Part shown: positions 25,618 through 33,707 of the stretch, piece after piece
How positions within the stretch are numbered: position 1 is the first letter of the stretch
How the letters are laid out: every line of letters begins with the position of its first letter
Source of the DNA: an uncultured Bacteroidota bacterium
GTDB taxonomy: Bacteria > Bacteroidota > Bacteroidia > Chitinophagales > Chitinophagaceae
Assembly (NCBI GenBank): GCA_903835005.1
Contig: CAILLK010000147.1
Location: 1 to 38,069 of the forward strand
DNA: 38,069 nt
Reading direction: 5' to 3'
Translations under genes and position numbers: made by a program
The notes under the pieces: model-generated
What the model was told of the DNA's origin: nothing
What the model saw: the letters and a program-made list of their open reading frames with translations, nothing else
Databases searched by the model: none

Positions 25618-26022
25618 TTATCTGTGGTTATTCTCTACAGCGAGTACCGTGCGGAGATTGAGGTCGTGGGCGGCACGCATTACTGCTACAATGTTATCGG
25701 CAGTGGCTTGTTTGTCGGCATTGATAACTACAGTGGGTTCGGCATCCTGCGATTTCGCTATAGCGCGCGATATCCATGGCTTCAGGGAGTCTTCAACCAC
25801 AGATGTAGTGCCTACAAAAAACTCCTGTTTGTCGTTTATGGATACTACCACTGTCTGCTTGGCTTTGGTATCACTTTTAGCTTTGGGTATGCTGAGCTTT
25901 ACCACATTGGGGTTGGCCAGTGTAGATATGATCAGGAAGAATAACAGCAGGATAAACAGGATGTCATTCAATGCTGATGAGTGCCCTGCCTGATCGTGTA
26001 ATGACCGTCTTTTTATTTTCAT
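25618..26022 (-). CDS. exbD: ExbD/TolR-type biopolymer transport protein
   Basis: The 134-residue protein has a short cytoplasmic head, one membrane helix (about 20-38) and a periplasmic domain. D20, at the start of the helix in ALNDILFILLLFFLI, is the conserved proton-carrying aspartate of ExbD/TolR. With the ExbB-like protein it uses the proton gradient to drive TonB- or Tol-type work on the outer membrane. Its start lies 10 bp after the exbB stop. Whether it serves TonB or a Tol-like system cannot be told from sequence. Confidence 0.88.
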   Translation of the reverse strand: MKIKRRSLHDQAGHSSALNDILFILLLFFLIISTLANPNVVKLSIPKAKSDTKAKQTVVVSINDKQEFFVGTTSVVEDSLKPWISRAIAKSQDAEPTVVINADKQATADNIVAVMRAAHDLNLRTVLAVENNHR

Positions 26023-26032
26023 TTGGGGGCGC

Positions 26033-26749
26033 TTAATGATGTGTGTCCTGAATAATATCTAAAAATTCGACTGAAGCCGCTTCCATGCGGTTCACATTTT
26101 TATTGATCTGTGCAAGCAGGTAGGCATTGCCCATATAGGCCAGCAGCCCTATTATAAGTCCGGTAGCGGAGGTTACCATTTTGGTATAGATACCGCCGGC
26201 TATTGTCTCTAATGAAAAGCCCTGGTGCTGCACATTGAAGAACAGAATGATCATACCGGCAATGGTACCGAGGAAACCCAGTATAGGGGCAATGCCGGAA
26301 ATGGAGGAAATTACAGACAGGTTTCTTTCCAGCTGGTAGACCTCAAGGCTGCCTTCATTTTCCATCGATTTCTCAATGATCTCAATAGGTTTGTCCATGC
26401 GGATAACGCCTTTTTCTATTATGCGGCTGGTCGGGGTGTTCAGCTCTTTACAGATGGCGATAGCTTTATCCTTATTTCGTGCTTCGACCTGCTCCCGGAT
26501 CCGCTTCATAAAAGAGCGATCTATAACCGAAGCTTTGCGAATAAATAACAGCCGCTCCACAAAAACATAAACCAGGATTAAGGAGCACAGCAGCAATGGA
26601 ATCATGAGCACCCCGCCCTCGCTCAATAAATGCAAAAGGGAAATTTTCTCGATGGTTGTAGCTGCTTCCTGCTGTGCTGCGGTTACCAGGCTGTCGGCCG
26701 TAGCAGGTGCGGCATGAGCCTGAAGGAATAAAGTGGTTAAGAAAGTCAT
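26033..26749 (-). CDS. exbB: ExbB/TolQ/MotA-type proton channel protein
   Basis: The 238-residue protein has an N-terminal hydrophobic leader (MTFLTTLFLQAHAAPA), a membrane helix near 48-66, a cytoplasmic loop, and two further helices (about 145-165 and 185-205). These contain the MotA/TolQ/ExbB core GIAPILGFLGTIAGMI and the threonine of TSATGLIIGL. I place the start at the ATG at 26749. The longer frame begins with TTG at 26770, but that codon overlaps a perfect -7 promoter element (26768-26775) and so is unlikely to be transcribed. It partners the adjacent ExbD. Confidence 0.88.
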   Translation of the reverse strand: MTFLTTLFLQAHAAPATADSLVTAAQQEAATTIEKISLLHLLSEGGVLMIPLLLCSLILVYVFVERLLFIRKASVIDRSFMKRIREQVEARNKDKAIAICKELNTPTSRIIEKGVIRMDKPIEIIEKSMENEGSLEVYQLERNLSVISSISGIAPILGFLGTIAGMIILFFNVQHQGFSLETIAGGIYTKMVTSATGLIIGLLAYMGNAYLLAQINKNVNRMEAASVEFLDIIQDTHH

Positions 26750-26767
26750 GAGTGGAATTTGGATAAA

Positions 26768-26775
26768 CAAATGTA
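26768..26775 (-). promoter_or_regulatory. Candidate -7 element (TACATTTG) for exbB-exbD-M28
   Basis: It is an exact TAnnTTTG match on the minus strand. Transcription would begin near 26761, giving a leader of about 12 bases before the ATG at 26749. This decides the start of exbB. Confidence 0.5.
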
Positions 26776-26916
26776 ATTAAATAACCCCAACAGGTAAAGG
26801 GGCTATCTTATAAATTTATAGAAATGCTAACGTTTGGATTGGGTTGTTGAAGTTAGCGATTATTAATACACTAAAAACGTTTTGCATGCTTTAATAGTAA
26901 TTAAGTTTTCAGAGAC

Positions 26917-27171
26917 TCACTCATCAGTCATTGACATCTTTTTGGTGCCAACAGCAAGTAGCAGCACCATGAGCATTTGGTCATTATTATCATATATAAA
27001 CCTATTATTTCCCTGGCGTATCCTATAGCCAACTCTTCCCCGCAGCTCTTTACAGCCTGCAGGTCCTGGATTTTCGGCTCAATCAAGAATACAGTTTCCT
27101 ATACGGATATTATCAGGTTCAGGAATTTTTTCCAGTTGTTTTTCTACTTGTTTTTCAATAAGTAATTACAT
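26917..27171 (-). pseudogene. Decayed RelE-family toxin
   Basis: The minus strand encodes a RelE/ParE-like C-terminal core ENPGPAGCKELRGRVGYRIR followed by FIYDNNDQMLMVLLLAVG, ending at TGA 26917-26919. Upstream in the same frame is LEKIPEPDNIRI, then an internal TGA where the family usually has leucine (ILD-stop-AENP). The ATG at 27169-27171 is followed at once by TAA, so the start is also broken. The start overlaps the antitoxin stop in a TGATG arrangement, normal for such pairs. The gene is therefore a remnant with at least two disabling changes, barring recoding. Confidence 0.8.
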
Positions 27172-27374
27172 CAGTTATATTTTCGTTTTTTCTCTATTGC
27201 ATTAAATATCTCCTCTGCAGTTGCAAACTCCGTTTTTCGGGAATTTACTTTATCATAAGCTTTAATGCAGGCTTATTCATCCAGATCGTCCGTCATTTTT
27301 TTGAATTTTTTTCGGAAAGTATAACAGCTATCTTTTTGCTACCCTCATCTGATATAAATTGATTTTTTGTTATT
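27171..27374 (-). pseudogene. Decayed antitoxin partner of the RelE remnant
   Basis: Just upstream of the toxin remnant the minus strand encodes KAYDKVNSRKTEFATAEEIF and ends at TGA 27171-27173. It resembles the C-terminus of small antitoxins paired with RelE. An in-frame TAA interrupts it after MTDDLDE where a leucine would be expected. The upstream part, ISDEGSKKIAVILSEK, is in another frame, so there is also a frameshift. No intact start is seen. Confidence 0.7.
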
Positions 27375-27380
27375 ATTTTT

Positions 27381-27494
27381 TCACTGTTTTTGCCTGCGCA
27401 AATATTCGCTTTTAGCTAATATCGTCCAATCTAAAATGGTTTGAAGGCAATCATTATTAACAACCTGTGCGTAAAAATCCATGAGATTGGTCAT
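27381..27494 (-). CDS. Possible 37-residue small protein
   Basis: A short intact frame with an ATG at 27492-27494 encodes a product starting MTNLMDFYAQVVNNDC. It lies just upstream of the decayed toxin-antitoxin pair and opposite the sdhC promoter region. I do not recognise it, and it may be a chance frame or part of the decayed locus. Confidence 0.2.
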   Translation of the reverse strand: MTNLMDFYAQVVNNDCLQTILDWTILAKSEYLRRQKQ

Positions 27495-27522
27495 TATGGT
27501 TAGGTTTTAATTTTTCAGGTAG

Positions 27523-27530
27523 TATCTTTG
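27523..27530 (+). promoter_or_regulatory. Candidate -7 element (TATCTTTG) for the sdh operon
   Basis: It is an exact match to TAnnTTTG 40 bases before the sdhC ATG; transcription would begin near 27537, with a leader of about 34 bases. No good -33 element is seen. Confidence 0.5.
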
Positions 27531-27570
27531 CAGCGCATTTCTAAAAAGTTACTAAATTCAGCCGGATCGT

Positions 27571-28254
27571 ATGAACTGGAAAGATTATTTCAGCACTTCT
27601 ATAGGTAAGAAAATTTTGGTAGGCGCTACAGGTTTATTTCTTGTTATTTTTCTGGTAGTACATTGCTACGTAAACGCAATGGTGTTCTGGCCCGATAACG
27701 GCAAACATTTTACCGATGCAGCCGCATTTATGGGAGGTAATCCTGCCATCAGGATAGTGGAAATAGGGTTGTTTGCAGCCTTTGCAGTACACATTATTAT
27801 GAGCCTGATGCTTTGGAGTCAGAATGCAAAACGCCGCAGTGTGGGCTATGCAGTGAAAGCCGGCAATAAAACCAGCAAGTGGTACAGCCGCTCTATGGGG
27901 CTGCTGGGCACACTGATACTGATGTTCCTGATACTCCACCTGTATCATTTCTGGGCGCCCAACCGTTACGGACAATTTTTCGACCCGACCTGGACTGAAG
28001 GCGGCTTGTATAAAAACATGCTGGTTACTTTTTACCCTCCCTGGGTAGTGGCAGTGTATTTGCTGGGTTGCTTCTCACTTGCCTGGCACCTGATGCATGG
28101 CGTTAAGAGCAGTATGCAGACATTCGGACTGGCAACACACCGGTATAAAGGATTTATAAAATCCTTTGGTGTGGCTTTTGCTATTATTATCCCTTTGATT
28201 TTTGCGAGCATGCCCGTTTATCTGCATATCCTTAGCCACATGGCCAATCCTTGA
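27571..28254 (+). CDS. sdhC: Succinate dehydrogenase / fumarate reductase cytochrome b subunit
   Basis: The 227-residue membrane protein has five hydrophobic helices and conserved histidines (H31, H74, H123, H173 among candidates), the pattern of the type B diheme cytochrome b subunit in one polypeptide. It anchors the SdhAB catalytic part to the inner membrane and passes electrons to or from menaquinone. It starts MNWKDYFSTSIGKK, typical of Bacteroidota. It is first in the operon, 72 bp before sdhA. Its direction of work (succinate oxidation or fumarate reduction) cannot be told here. Confidence 0.95.
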   Translation: MNWKDYFSTSIGKKILVGATGLFLVIFLVVHCYVNAMVFWPDNGKHFTDAAAFMGGNPAIRIVEIGLFAAFAVHIIMSLMLWSQNAKRRSVGYAVKAGNKTSKWYSRSMGLLGTLILMFLILHLYHFWAPNRYGQFFDPTWTEGGLYKNMLVTFYPPWVVAVYLLGCFSLAWHLMHGVKSSMQTFGLATHRYKGFIKSFGVAFAIIIPLIFASMPVYLHILSHMANP

Positions 28255-28326
28255 TCTTAACCGGATCAGTAAGTGAAATTTTGATTTACAATAAATAATT
28301 CCAATAAGCGTACAAGAATCCAGTAT

Positions 28327-30303
28327 ATGGCACTTAATTCTAAAATACCTGCAGGACCGATAGCCGAAAAATGGAAGACCTACAAATCGACCTGCAAACT
28401 GGTTAACCCTGCCAACAAACGCCAGCTAGAGATAATAGTAGTAGGTACCGGCCTGGCCGGAGCATCGGCTGCCGCATCGCTTGGCGAAATGGGTTATAAA
28501 GTAAAGGCATTCTGTTTTCAGGATAGTCCGCGCCGGGCGCACTCTATTGCAGCGCAAGGCGGAATAAATGCAGCCAAAAACTACCAGAACGACGGCGACA
28601 GCACTTACCGCCTGTTTTATGATACTATAAAAGGTGGCGACTACCGTGCCCGTGAGGGCAATGTGCACCGGCTGGCAGAGGTGAGCGCCAATATTATTGA
28701 TCAGTGCGTGGCGCAGGGTGTGCCTTTTGCACGTGAATATGGAGGCTTGCTGAGCAACCGTTCGTTTGGTGGTACGCAGGTGCAGCGCACCTTTTATGCA
28801 GCAGGGCAGACCGGACAGCAGCTATTGATAGGCGCTTATCAGGGCCTGGAAAGGCAGATATCATTGGGAACTGTGACCATGTATAGCAGGCATGAAATGC
28901 TGGAAGTGGTGAAAATAGATGGCAAGGCACGAGGCATTATAGCCCGCGATCTGGTAACCGGGGAACTGGAACGCCATTTCGGTCATGCAGTGTTGTTGTG
29001 TACAGGCGGATATGGCAATGTGTTTTACTTATCTACCAATGCGATGGGCAGCAATACCTCTGCGATATGGAAGGCACACAGGCAGGGGGCTTATTTTGGC
29101 AATCCATGCTTTACACAAATACACCCAACGTGCATACCTGTAAGCGGAGATCATCAGTCGAAACTGACCCTGATGTCGGAATCATTGCGTAATGATGGCC
29201 GTATCTGGGTGCCTAAAAAACAAAATGATAGCCGCAAAGCATCGGATATACCGGAAGAAGAGCGCGATTACTATCTTGAGAGGAGATATCCTGCATTTGG
29301 TAATCTGGTGCCGCGCGATGTGGCAAGCCGAGCTGCCAAGGAGCGATGTGATGCCGGCTTTGGTGTAGGGTCATCAAAGATGGCGGTTTACCTTGATTTC
29401 GCTTCGGCAATTGACCGCTATGGCCATGTGGAAGCGCATAAAAATGGTAATCCAACAGCTGATAAAGCAACAATATATGCCTTGGGTAAAGGCGTGGTGA
29501 AAGAAAAATACGGCAACCTTTTCGAGATGTATGAAAAGATAACCGGTGAAAACCCATACGAAATACCGATGCGTATTTATCCGGCTGTACATTATACCAT
29601 GGGCGGCCTGTGGGTAGATTATGAACTGATGACAACTATACCTGGCTTATACGCATTAGGCGAGGCCAACTTCAGCGACCATGGCGCTAACCGCCTGGGT
29701 GCATCGGCACTGATGCAGGGCCTGGCAGATGGGTATTTTGTTATTCCATACACATTAGGGAATAACCTGGCAGATGATATCCGCACAAAGGCTATACCAA
29801 CCGACCATCCGGCATTTGTAGCTGCCGAAAAAGAAGTGAGCGACCGGATCAATAAACTGATGGGTATAAAGGGCAAGGAAAGTGTGGAAAGTTTTCATAA
29901 ACGCCTGGGCAAGATAATGTGGGAAAAGTGCGGTATGGGCCGGACAGCAAAGGGGCTTACTGAAGCAATTGAAGAAATTAAAGCTTTGCGCAAGGAATTC
30001 TGGAGCAATGTGTTTATACCAGGAGAGATTAAGGAATTCAACACTGAGCTGGATAAAGCCGGCCGGGTGGCCGATTTCCTGGAGCTGGGTGAGTTAATGT
30101 GTATTGATGCGCTTAACCGTAAGGAAAGCTGTGGTGGCCATTTCCGTGAAGAATCGCAAACAGACGAAGGAGAAGCGCTGAGGGACGATGAAAACTTTAT
30201 GTATGTAGCGGCATGGGAATTTAAAGGAGATAGCAAATTTGAAATGCATAAGGAGGATCTGGTGTACGATGTGGTGCATCCGAGTGCCCGCAGCTATAAG
30301 TAA
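28327..30303 (+). CDS. sdhA: Succinate dehydrogenase / fumarate reductase flavoprotein subunit
   Basis: The 658-residue protein has the FAD-binding loop [10 protein letters not shown] (residues 38-47) and the covalent FAD histidine H72 in [11 protein letters not shown]. The substrate-site stretches HPTCIP and the C-terminal helical domain (about 530-650) are also present. It oxidises succinate to fumarate or the reverse, in the TCA cycle and respiratory chain. Length is normal for the Bacteroidota type. Its TAA stop (30301-30303) falls within the left inverted repeat of the S23-like cassette, so the cassette abuts the gene without damaging it. Confidence 0.97.
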   Translation: MALNSKIPAGPIAEKWKTYKSTCKLVNPANKRQLEIIVVGTGLAGASAAASLGEMGYKVKAFCFQDSPRRAHSIAAQGGINAAKNYQNDGDSTYRLFYDTIKGGDYRAREGNVHRLAEVSANIIDQCVAQGVPFAREYGGLLSNRSFGGTQVQRTFYAAGQTGQQLLIGAYQGLERQISLGTVTMYSRHEMLEVVKIDGKARGIIARDLVTGELERHFGHAVLLCTGGYGNVFYLSTNAMGSNTSAIWKAHRQGAYFGNPCFTQIHPTCIPVSGDHQSKLTLMSESLRNDGRIWVPKKQNDSRKASDIPEEERDYYLERRYPAFGNLVPRDVASRAAKERCDAGFGVGSSKMAVYLDFASAIDRYGHVEAHKNGNPTADKATIYALGKGVVKEKYGNLFEMYEKITGENPYEIPMRIYPAVHYTMGGLWVDYELMTTIPGLYALGEANFSDHGANRLGASALMQGLADGYFVIPYTLGNNLADDIRTKAIPTDHPAFVAAEKEVSDRINKLMGIKGKESVESFHKRLGKIMWEKCGMGRTAKGLTEAIEEIKALRKEFWSNVFIPGEIKEFNTELDKAGRVADFLELGELMCIDALNRKESCGGHFREESQTDEGEALRDDENFMYVAAWEFKGDSKFEMHKEDLVYDVVHPSARSYK

Positions 30304-30329
30304 TTCGACAATTTGGCAATTTGGCAATT
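30302..30329 (+). repeat. Left 28-bp inverted repeat of the S23-like cassette
   Basis: It is made of 8-base units AATTTGGC or AATTCGAC in tandem. It matches the reverse complement of 30714-30741 at 26 of 28 positions, with differences at repeat positions 5 and 15. It overlaps the last two bases of the sdhA stop codon. Confidence 0.85.
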
Positions 30330-30367
30330 CGGTAATTTAATAATTGTTTATTGCAAAAATTAAAAAA

Positions 30368-30715
30368 ATGGAAAATGTTATTCTGACCAAAACAATTGAA
30401 TTTTCTTTAGGAGTAATAGAATATGTGGAATTGTTGGAGGAGAAAAGAAAATTTGTTATTGCAAAACAATTATTGAAATGTGGAACATCAATAGGTGCCA
30501 ATGTTCATGAGGCCCAAAACGCAGAAAGTAAAGCAGATTTTATACACAAATTTAAAATTGCTGCTAAAGAATTGGATGAAACAAAGTACTGGTTGATTCT
30601 TTGCAACAGGTCTAAAAACTATCCTGATTGCCACCATCTTGAGCAGCAATTAGTTGAAATTGAAAAAATTATTACTAAAATAATTTCAACAAGTAAGAAT
30701 AATAAGATTGGCTAA
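30368..30715 (+). CDS. Four-helix-bundle protein of the S23 (23S rRNA intervening sequence) family
   Basis: The 115-residue protein begins [20 protein letters not shown] and contains the family hallmarks [37 protein letters not shown] and YWLIL. These proteins form helical pentamers and are related to the Avd proteins of diversity-generating retroelements. Their cellular role is unknown. I chose the ATG at 30368 over an upstream TTG at 30344 because it gives the family's usual N-terminus. The gene sits between sdhA and sdhB, enclosed by 28-bp inverted repeats, and its TAA stop (30713-30715) lies at the right repeat. It looks like a cassette inserted in the operon. Confidence 0.9.
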   Translation: MENVILTKTIEFSLGVIEYVELLEEKRKFVIAKQLLKCGTSIGANVHEAQNAESKADFIHKFKIAAKELDETKYWLILCNRSKNYPDCHHLEQQLVEIEKIITKIISTSKNNKIG

Positions 30716-30741
30716 TTGCCAAATTGTCAAATTGTCAAATT
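30714..30741 (-). repeat. Right 28-bp inverted repeat of the S23-like cassette
   Basis: It is the reverse complement partner of 30302-30329 with two mismatches. It lies between the S23-like stop and the sdhB start. Reading it as coding gave a false N-terminal extension of sdhB ([14 protein letters not shown]). Confidence 0.85.
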
Positions 30742-30764
30742 ATACAGGCATGCAACACTACAAT

Positions 30765-31520
30765 ATGAATCTCACCCTTAAGGTGTGGAAACAGAAAAAC
30801 TGCAAAGAGAAGGGTAAATTTGAAACTTTCCAGGTTTCGGGTATTTCGTCGGAAATGTCTTTCCTCGAGATGTTTGATGTGCTCAATGAGCGACTGGTGG
30901 CTGAGGGTAAGGAGCCTATAGCTTTCGACCACGATTGCCGTGAGGGTATTTGCGGTATGTGCAGTATGTATATCAATGGCCGTCCGCACGGGCCGTGGCA
31001 TCAGACCACTACCTGCCAGCTGCATATGCGCGAGTATAAGGATGGCGATACCATTGTGGTTGAGCCATGGCGCGCCAATTCATTTCCGGTTATCAAAGAT
31101 CTGGTGGTAGACCGTACTGCATTCGATCGCATTATTGCTGCAGGGGGGTATATCTCTGTAAATACAGGTAATGCTGTTGATGCCAATTCATTGCCCATAG
31201 AGAAGCAAAAAGCTGATGAATCGTTTGCAGCAGCAAGTTGTATAGGTTGCGGAGCATGTGTAGCGGCTTGCCCCAATACTTCGGCAATGCTGTTTGTTTC
31301 AGCTAAGGTATCGCACCTTGCGTTATTGCCACAGGGCGACCCTGAGCGTAAAGTAAGGGCGGTAAATATGATCAGGCAGATGGATACTGAAGGTTTCGGT
31401 AGTTGCACAAACATAGGGGCTTGTGAGGCAGAATGCCCTAAAGGTATTTCGCTTGAAAATATTGCCCGGTTGAACAGAGAGTACATTGGAGCTGTTTTTT
31501 CTGGTAGTATGGAAGGATAA
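30765..31520 (+). CDS. sdhB: Succinate dehydrogenase / fumarate reductase iron-sulfur subunit
   Basis: The 251-residue protein begins [12 protein letters not shown], the usual start; an ATG at 30750 would add five residues. Cysteines for the 2Fe-2S centre are C58, C63, C66 and C84. The 4Fe-4S and 3Fe-4S centres use [12 protein letters not shown] (C159, C162, C165) with C169, and [12 protein letters not shown] (C214, C220, C224). It carries electrons from the flavin of SdhA to the hemes of SdhC. The gene is separated from sdhA by the 440-bp S23-like cassette, so co-transcription would have to pass through it. Confidence 0.96.
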   Translation: MNLTLKVWKQKNCKEKGKFETFQVSGISSEMSFLEMFDVLNERLVAEGKEPIAFDHDCREGICGMCSMYINGRPHGPWHQTTTCQLHMREYKDGDTIVVEPWRANSFPVIKDLVVDRTAFDRIIAAGGYISVNTGNAVDANSLPIEKQKADESFAAASCIGCGACVAACPNTSAMLFVSAKVSHLALLPQGDPERKVRAVNMIRQMDTEGFGSCTNIGACEAECPKGISLENIARLNREYIGAVFSGSMEG

Positions 31521-31533
31521 ACCTCAAACTCCT

Positions 31534-31549
31534 CCCGATAAAAATCGGG
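31534..31549 (+). terminator. Hairpin after sdhB (weak terminator candidate)
   Basis: CCCGAT-AAAA-ATCGGG forms a perfect 6-bp stem 14 bases after the sdhB stop. No T-run follows, so intrinsic termination is doubtful. Confidence 0.35.
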
Positions 31550-31694
31550 ACCTTGTTCCGTGAGCTTCGCTTGAGAATATGCTTTTGACATTAAATCTTT
31601 TATTGTCTTGAATTTAGTGCATAAGATTCAATAGTTTTGAGAGAGAAATTTATTGCGCCCAATTTGTATTCTTATCAAAAAAACTTTGCGATGC

Positions 31695-31702
31695 TAAATT
31701 TG
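31695..31702 (+). promoter_or_regulatory. Candidate -7 element (TAAATTTG) for the DUF4105 gene
   Basis: It is an exact TAnnTTTG match, giving a leader of about 27 bases before the ATG at 31736. This argues against the longer frame that begins at 31637. Confidence 0.45.
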
Positions 31703-31735
31703 TGGTTCCCCTTCAGGGGTTCAGGGGTTTTTACC

Positions 31736-32902
31736 ATGTTCCGGAAACTACTTTTTGTTTTATTATTAACCACGATCTTTTCTCCTGTTATAGCGCAGCA
31801 TAGCAACCGTTTGCGCATCAGCCTGATAACCTGCGGGCCCGGTGATGAAGAAGTATGGGAGGTATTCGGACATACCGGAATACGGGTAGTAGACAGCGAT
31901 GCGCATACCGACAGGGTATACAATTATGGTACTTTCGATTTCGGGCCTGATTTTGAATTGCAGTTTATGCGGGGCAAACTGCTGTACTGCGTCGCCATTG
32001 AAGATTTCAACGGCTTTATGCAGGTATATGTAGAGGCTGGCAGGAGTGTGGAAGAGCAGGTGTTGCTGCTGGATACACTACAACGGGAACATTTTTATGA
32101 ATATCTGCAATGGAATGCAGAGCCTGAAAACAAGTACTATAAATACGACCAGTTTTTTGATAACTGCGCTACCCGTATCCGGGATATATTTCCCAAACCA
32201 CAGGTTTTTGGTAAAGCTTTCCGGTTTGGCAGGGCCATCCAGCCCGAAGTCAGGCTGTCATTCCGGGATATTATCAACAGCTATTTTTACCGGGACCACT
32301 GGACCAGGCTCGGTGTAAATATCCTCCTTGGCAGCCGCATTGACCAGGTAATGAGCAATACTGATATTATGTTCCTGCCCGATTATTTAAGAGACGGGAT
32401 AAAAAGCGCTACCGTAAATGGCCGCAGAATATCGACTGACCCAAAATTGATACTGCCGGGCAGCAAAATGGGGCCTGCCGGTATTAACGGGCCTTTTTGG
32501 GTAATGATGTTTGTTGCGCTGCTTACCATTGCAGGACTTTCTGTAAAGAAATTGCGGATACTGGGCAGGATCATGAGTTCATTACTCTTATTTGTTAGCG
32601 GCTTATTGGGTATCCTGATCATTTGCATGTGGTTTGGAACCGATCACCAGGGGTGCGCCGATAACTATAATCTTTTGTGGTGCCTGCCCACCAACCTGAT
32701 TATTGCCTTTTTCAAACCAAAAGGAAGGGGAAGGTATGCCCTTATTTGTATCCTTTTATTACTGCTTTCCTTGGCATTGCATATATTTAAAGTGCAGTGC
32801 CTTACTTTGCTGGAGTTATCGCCGGTATTTCTTTCACTCCTTTTCATATACGGTTCTATTTACAGGAACAGCAAAATAAAAACCAGCCTTAGCAATGCCT
32901 GA
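31736..32902 (+). CDS. DUF4105 domain membrane protein
   Basis: The 388-residue protein starts with a signal sequence (MFRKLLFVLLLTTIFSPVIAQ). A periplasmic domain of the DUF4105 family follows (about 25-200), with the landmarks GPGDEEVWEVFGHTGIRV, YNYGTFDF and FFDNCATRIRD. The histidine and cysteine in these phrases recall a papain-like catalytic pair; that activity is inference. The C-terminal third holds four or five membrane helices. The start at 31736 is chosen for its signal peptide and upstream -7 element. It overlaps the next gene by 8 bp, so the two are probably co-expressed. Function is unknown. Confidence 0.82.
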   Translation: MFRKLLFVLLLTTIFSPVIAQHSNRLRISLITCGPGDEEVWEVFGHTGIRVVDSDAHTDRVYNYGTFDFGPDFELQFMRGKLLYCVAIEDFNGFMQVYVEAGRSVEEQVLLLDTLQREHFYEYLQWNAEPENKYYKYDQFFDNCATRIRDIFPKPQVFGKAFRFGRAIQPEVRLSFRDIINSYFYRDHWTRLGVNILLGSRIDQVMSNTDIMFLPDYLRDGIKSATVNGRRISTDPKLILPGSKMGPAGINGPFWVMMFVALLTIAGLSVKKLRILGRIMSSLLLFVSGLLGILIICMWFGTDHQGCADNYNLLWCLPTNLIIAFFKPKGRGRYALICILLLLLSLALHIFKVQCLTLLELSPVFLSLLFIYGSIYRNSKIKTSLSNA

Positions 32903-33707
32903 GATAAGCACAGCGGTATGTAGCCAATTATACTACCGGAAAATGGGATACGGACCTGTTTTGGTTTTAATACATGGGTTCCCGTCTGACGGGGAAATAT
33001 GGAATGCCATTCAGGCTGAGCTTTCTGAATCCTTTACTTTACTTATTCCTGACCTTCCGGGTAGCGGAAAAAGCATTCTGGAAGGTAATGTAAGTATAGG
33101 CGATATGGCCGATTGTATTAAAGCCGTTATAGACGCTGAAGGCCTTGAAAAGGTAGTTATAGCAGGCCATTCCATGGGGGGCTATGTTGGTTGTGCTTTT
33201 GTGGCCCGCTATCCGGATAAGGTTGCCGGCCTGTCGCTGATACACTCTATTCCGGTGGCCGACGATGAAGAGAAGAAAAATCAACGGTTAAAATCAACAG
33301 ACCTGATACGAAAAGGAGGGAAAATTCCGTTTATAAAGCAGTTAATTCCTAATCTTTTTTCGAATGACTTTAAACAAGCTCATCCGGAAGTTGTCGAAAA
33401 GCAGATTGAACTGGCAATTGAATTGGAGGATGAAAGTCTGATAAACTTTTATAATGCCATGATTGGGAGAAAGGATCAGAGCGAAAATTTAGGTAAGGCA
33501 GCATTTCCCGTTCAATGGGTCATTGGAAAGGACGATAAAGTAATTTTTTATAAAAAAATATTAGAACTTTGCTATAAATCTCGGATTAACTTTGTAACTT
33601 TTAAAAATAATTGCGGGCATATGTCTATGCTGGAAATGCCTGCATCATTATTGGCAGATTTAAAAGAGTTTACAGATTATTGTTATCATTATGATTCCGG
33701 TGTATGA
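32895..33707 (+). CDS. Alpha/beta hydrolase
   Basis: The 270-residue protein has the oxyanion stretch HGFPSDGEIW (27-36), nucleophile S93 in GHSMGG, probable acid D213 or D214 in GKDDKV, and base H242 in NCGHMS. This is a full catalytic triad of the alpha/beta hydrolase fold. No signal peptide is seen, so it is probably cytoplasmic. Substrate is unknown; esterase, lactonase or a peptide-type hydrolase are all possible. It overlaps the DUF4105 gene by 8 bp and the next gene by 4 bp (ATGA), forming a tight three-gene run. Confidence 0.9.
   Translation: MPEISTAVCSQLYYRKMGYGPVLVLIHGFPSDGEIWNAIQAELSESFTLLIPDLPGSGKSILEGNVSIGDMADCIKAVIDAEGLEKVVIAGHSMGGYVGCAFVARYPDKVAGLSLIHSIPVADDEEKKNQRLKSTDLIRKGGKIPFIKQLIPNLFSNDFKQAHPEVVEKQIELAIELEDESLINFYNAMIGRKDQSENLGKAAFPVQWVIGKDDKVIFYKKILELCYKSRINFVTFKNNCGHMSMLEMPASLLADLKEFTDYCYHYDSGV

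Noticed and set aside
26750..26770. TTG start for exbB
   Set aside because: The TTG lies within a perfect TACATTTG promoter element; the ATG at 26749 fits better.
30708..30764. N-terminal extension of sdhB from a TTG
   Set aside because: The extra residues are encoded by the right inverted repeat of the S23-like cassette; homologous SdhB proteins begin at MNLTLKVW.
31637..31735. N-terminal extension of the DUF4105 protein
   Set aside because: It would bury the signal peptide and lies upstream of the candidate -7 element at 31695-31702.
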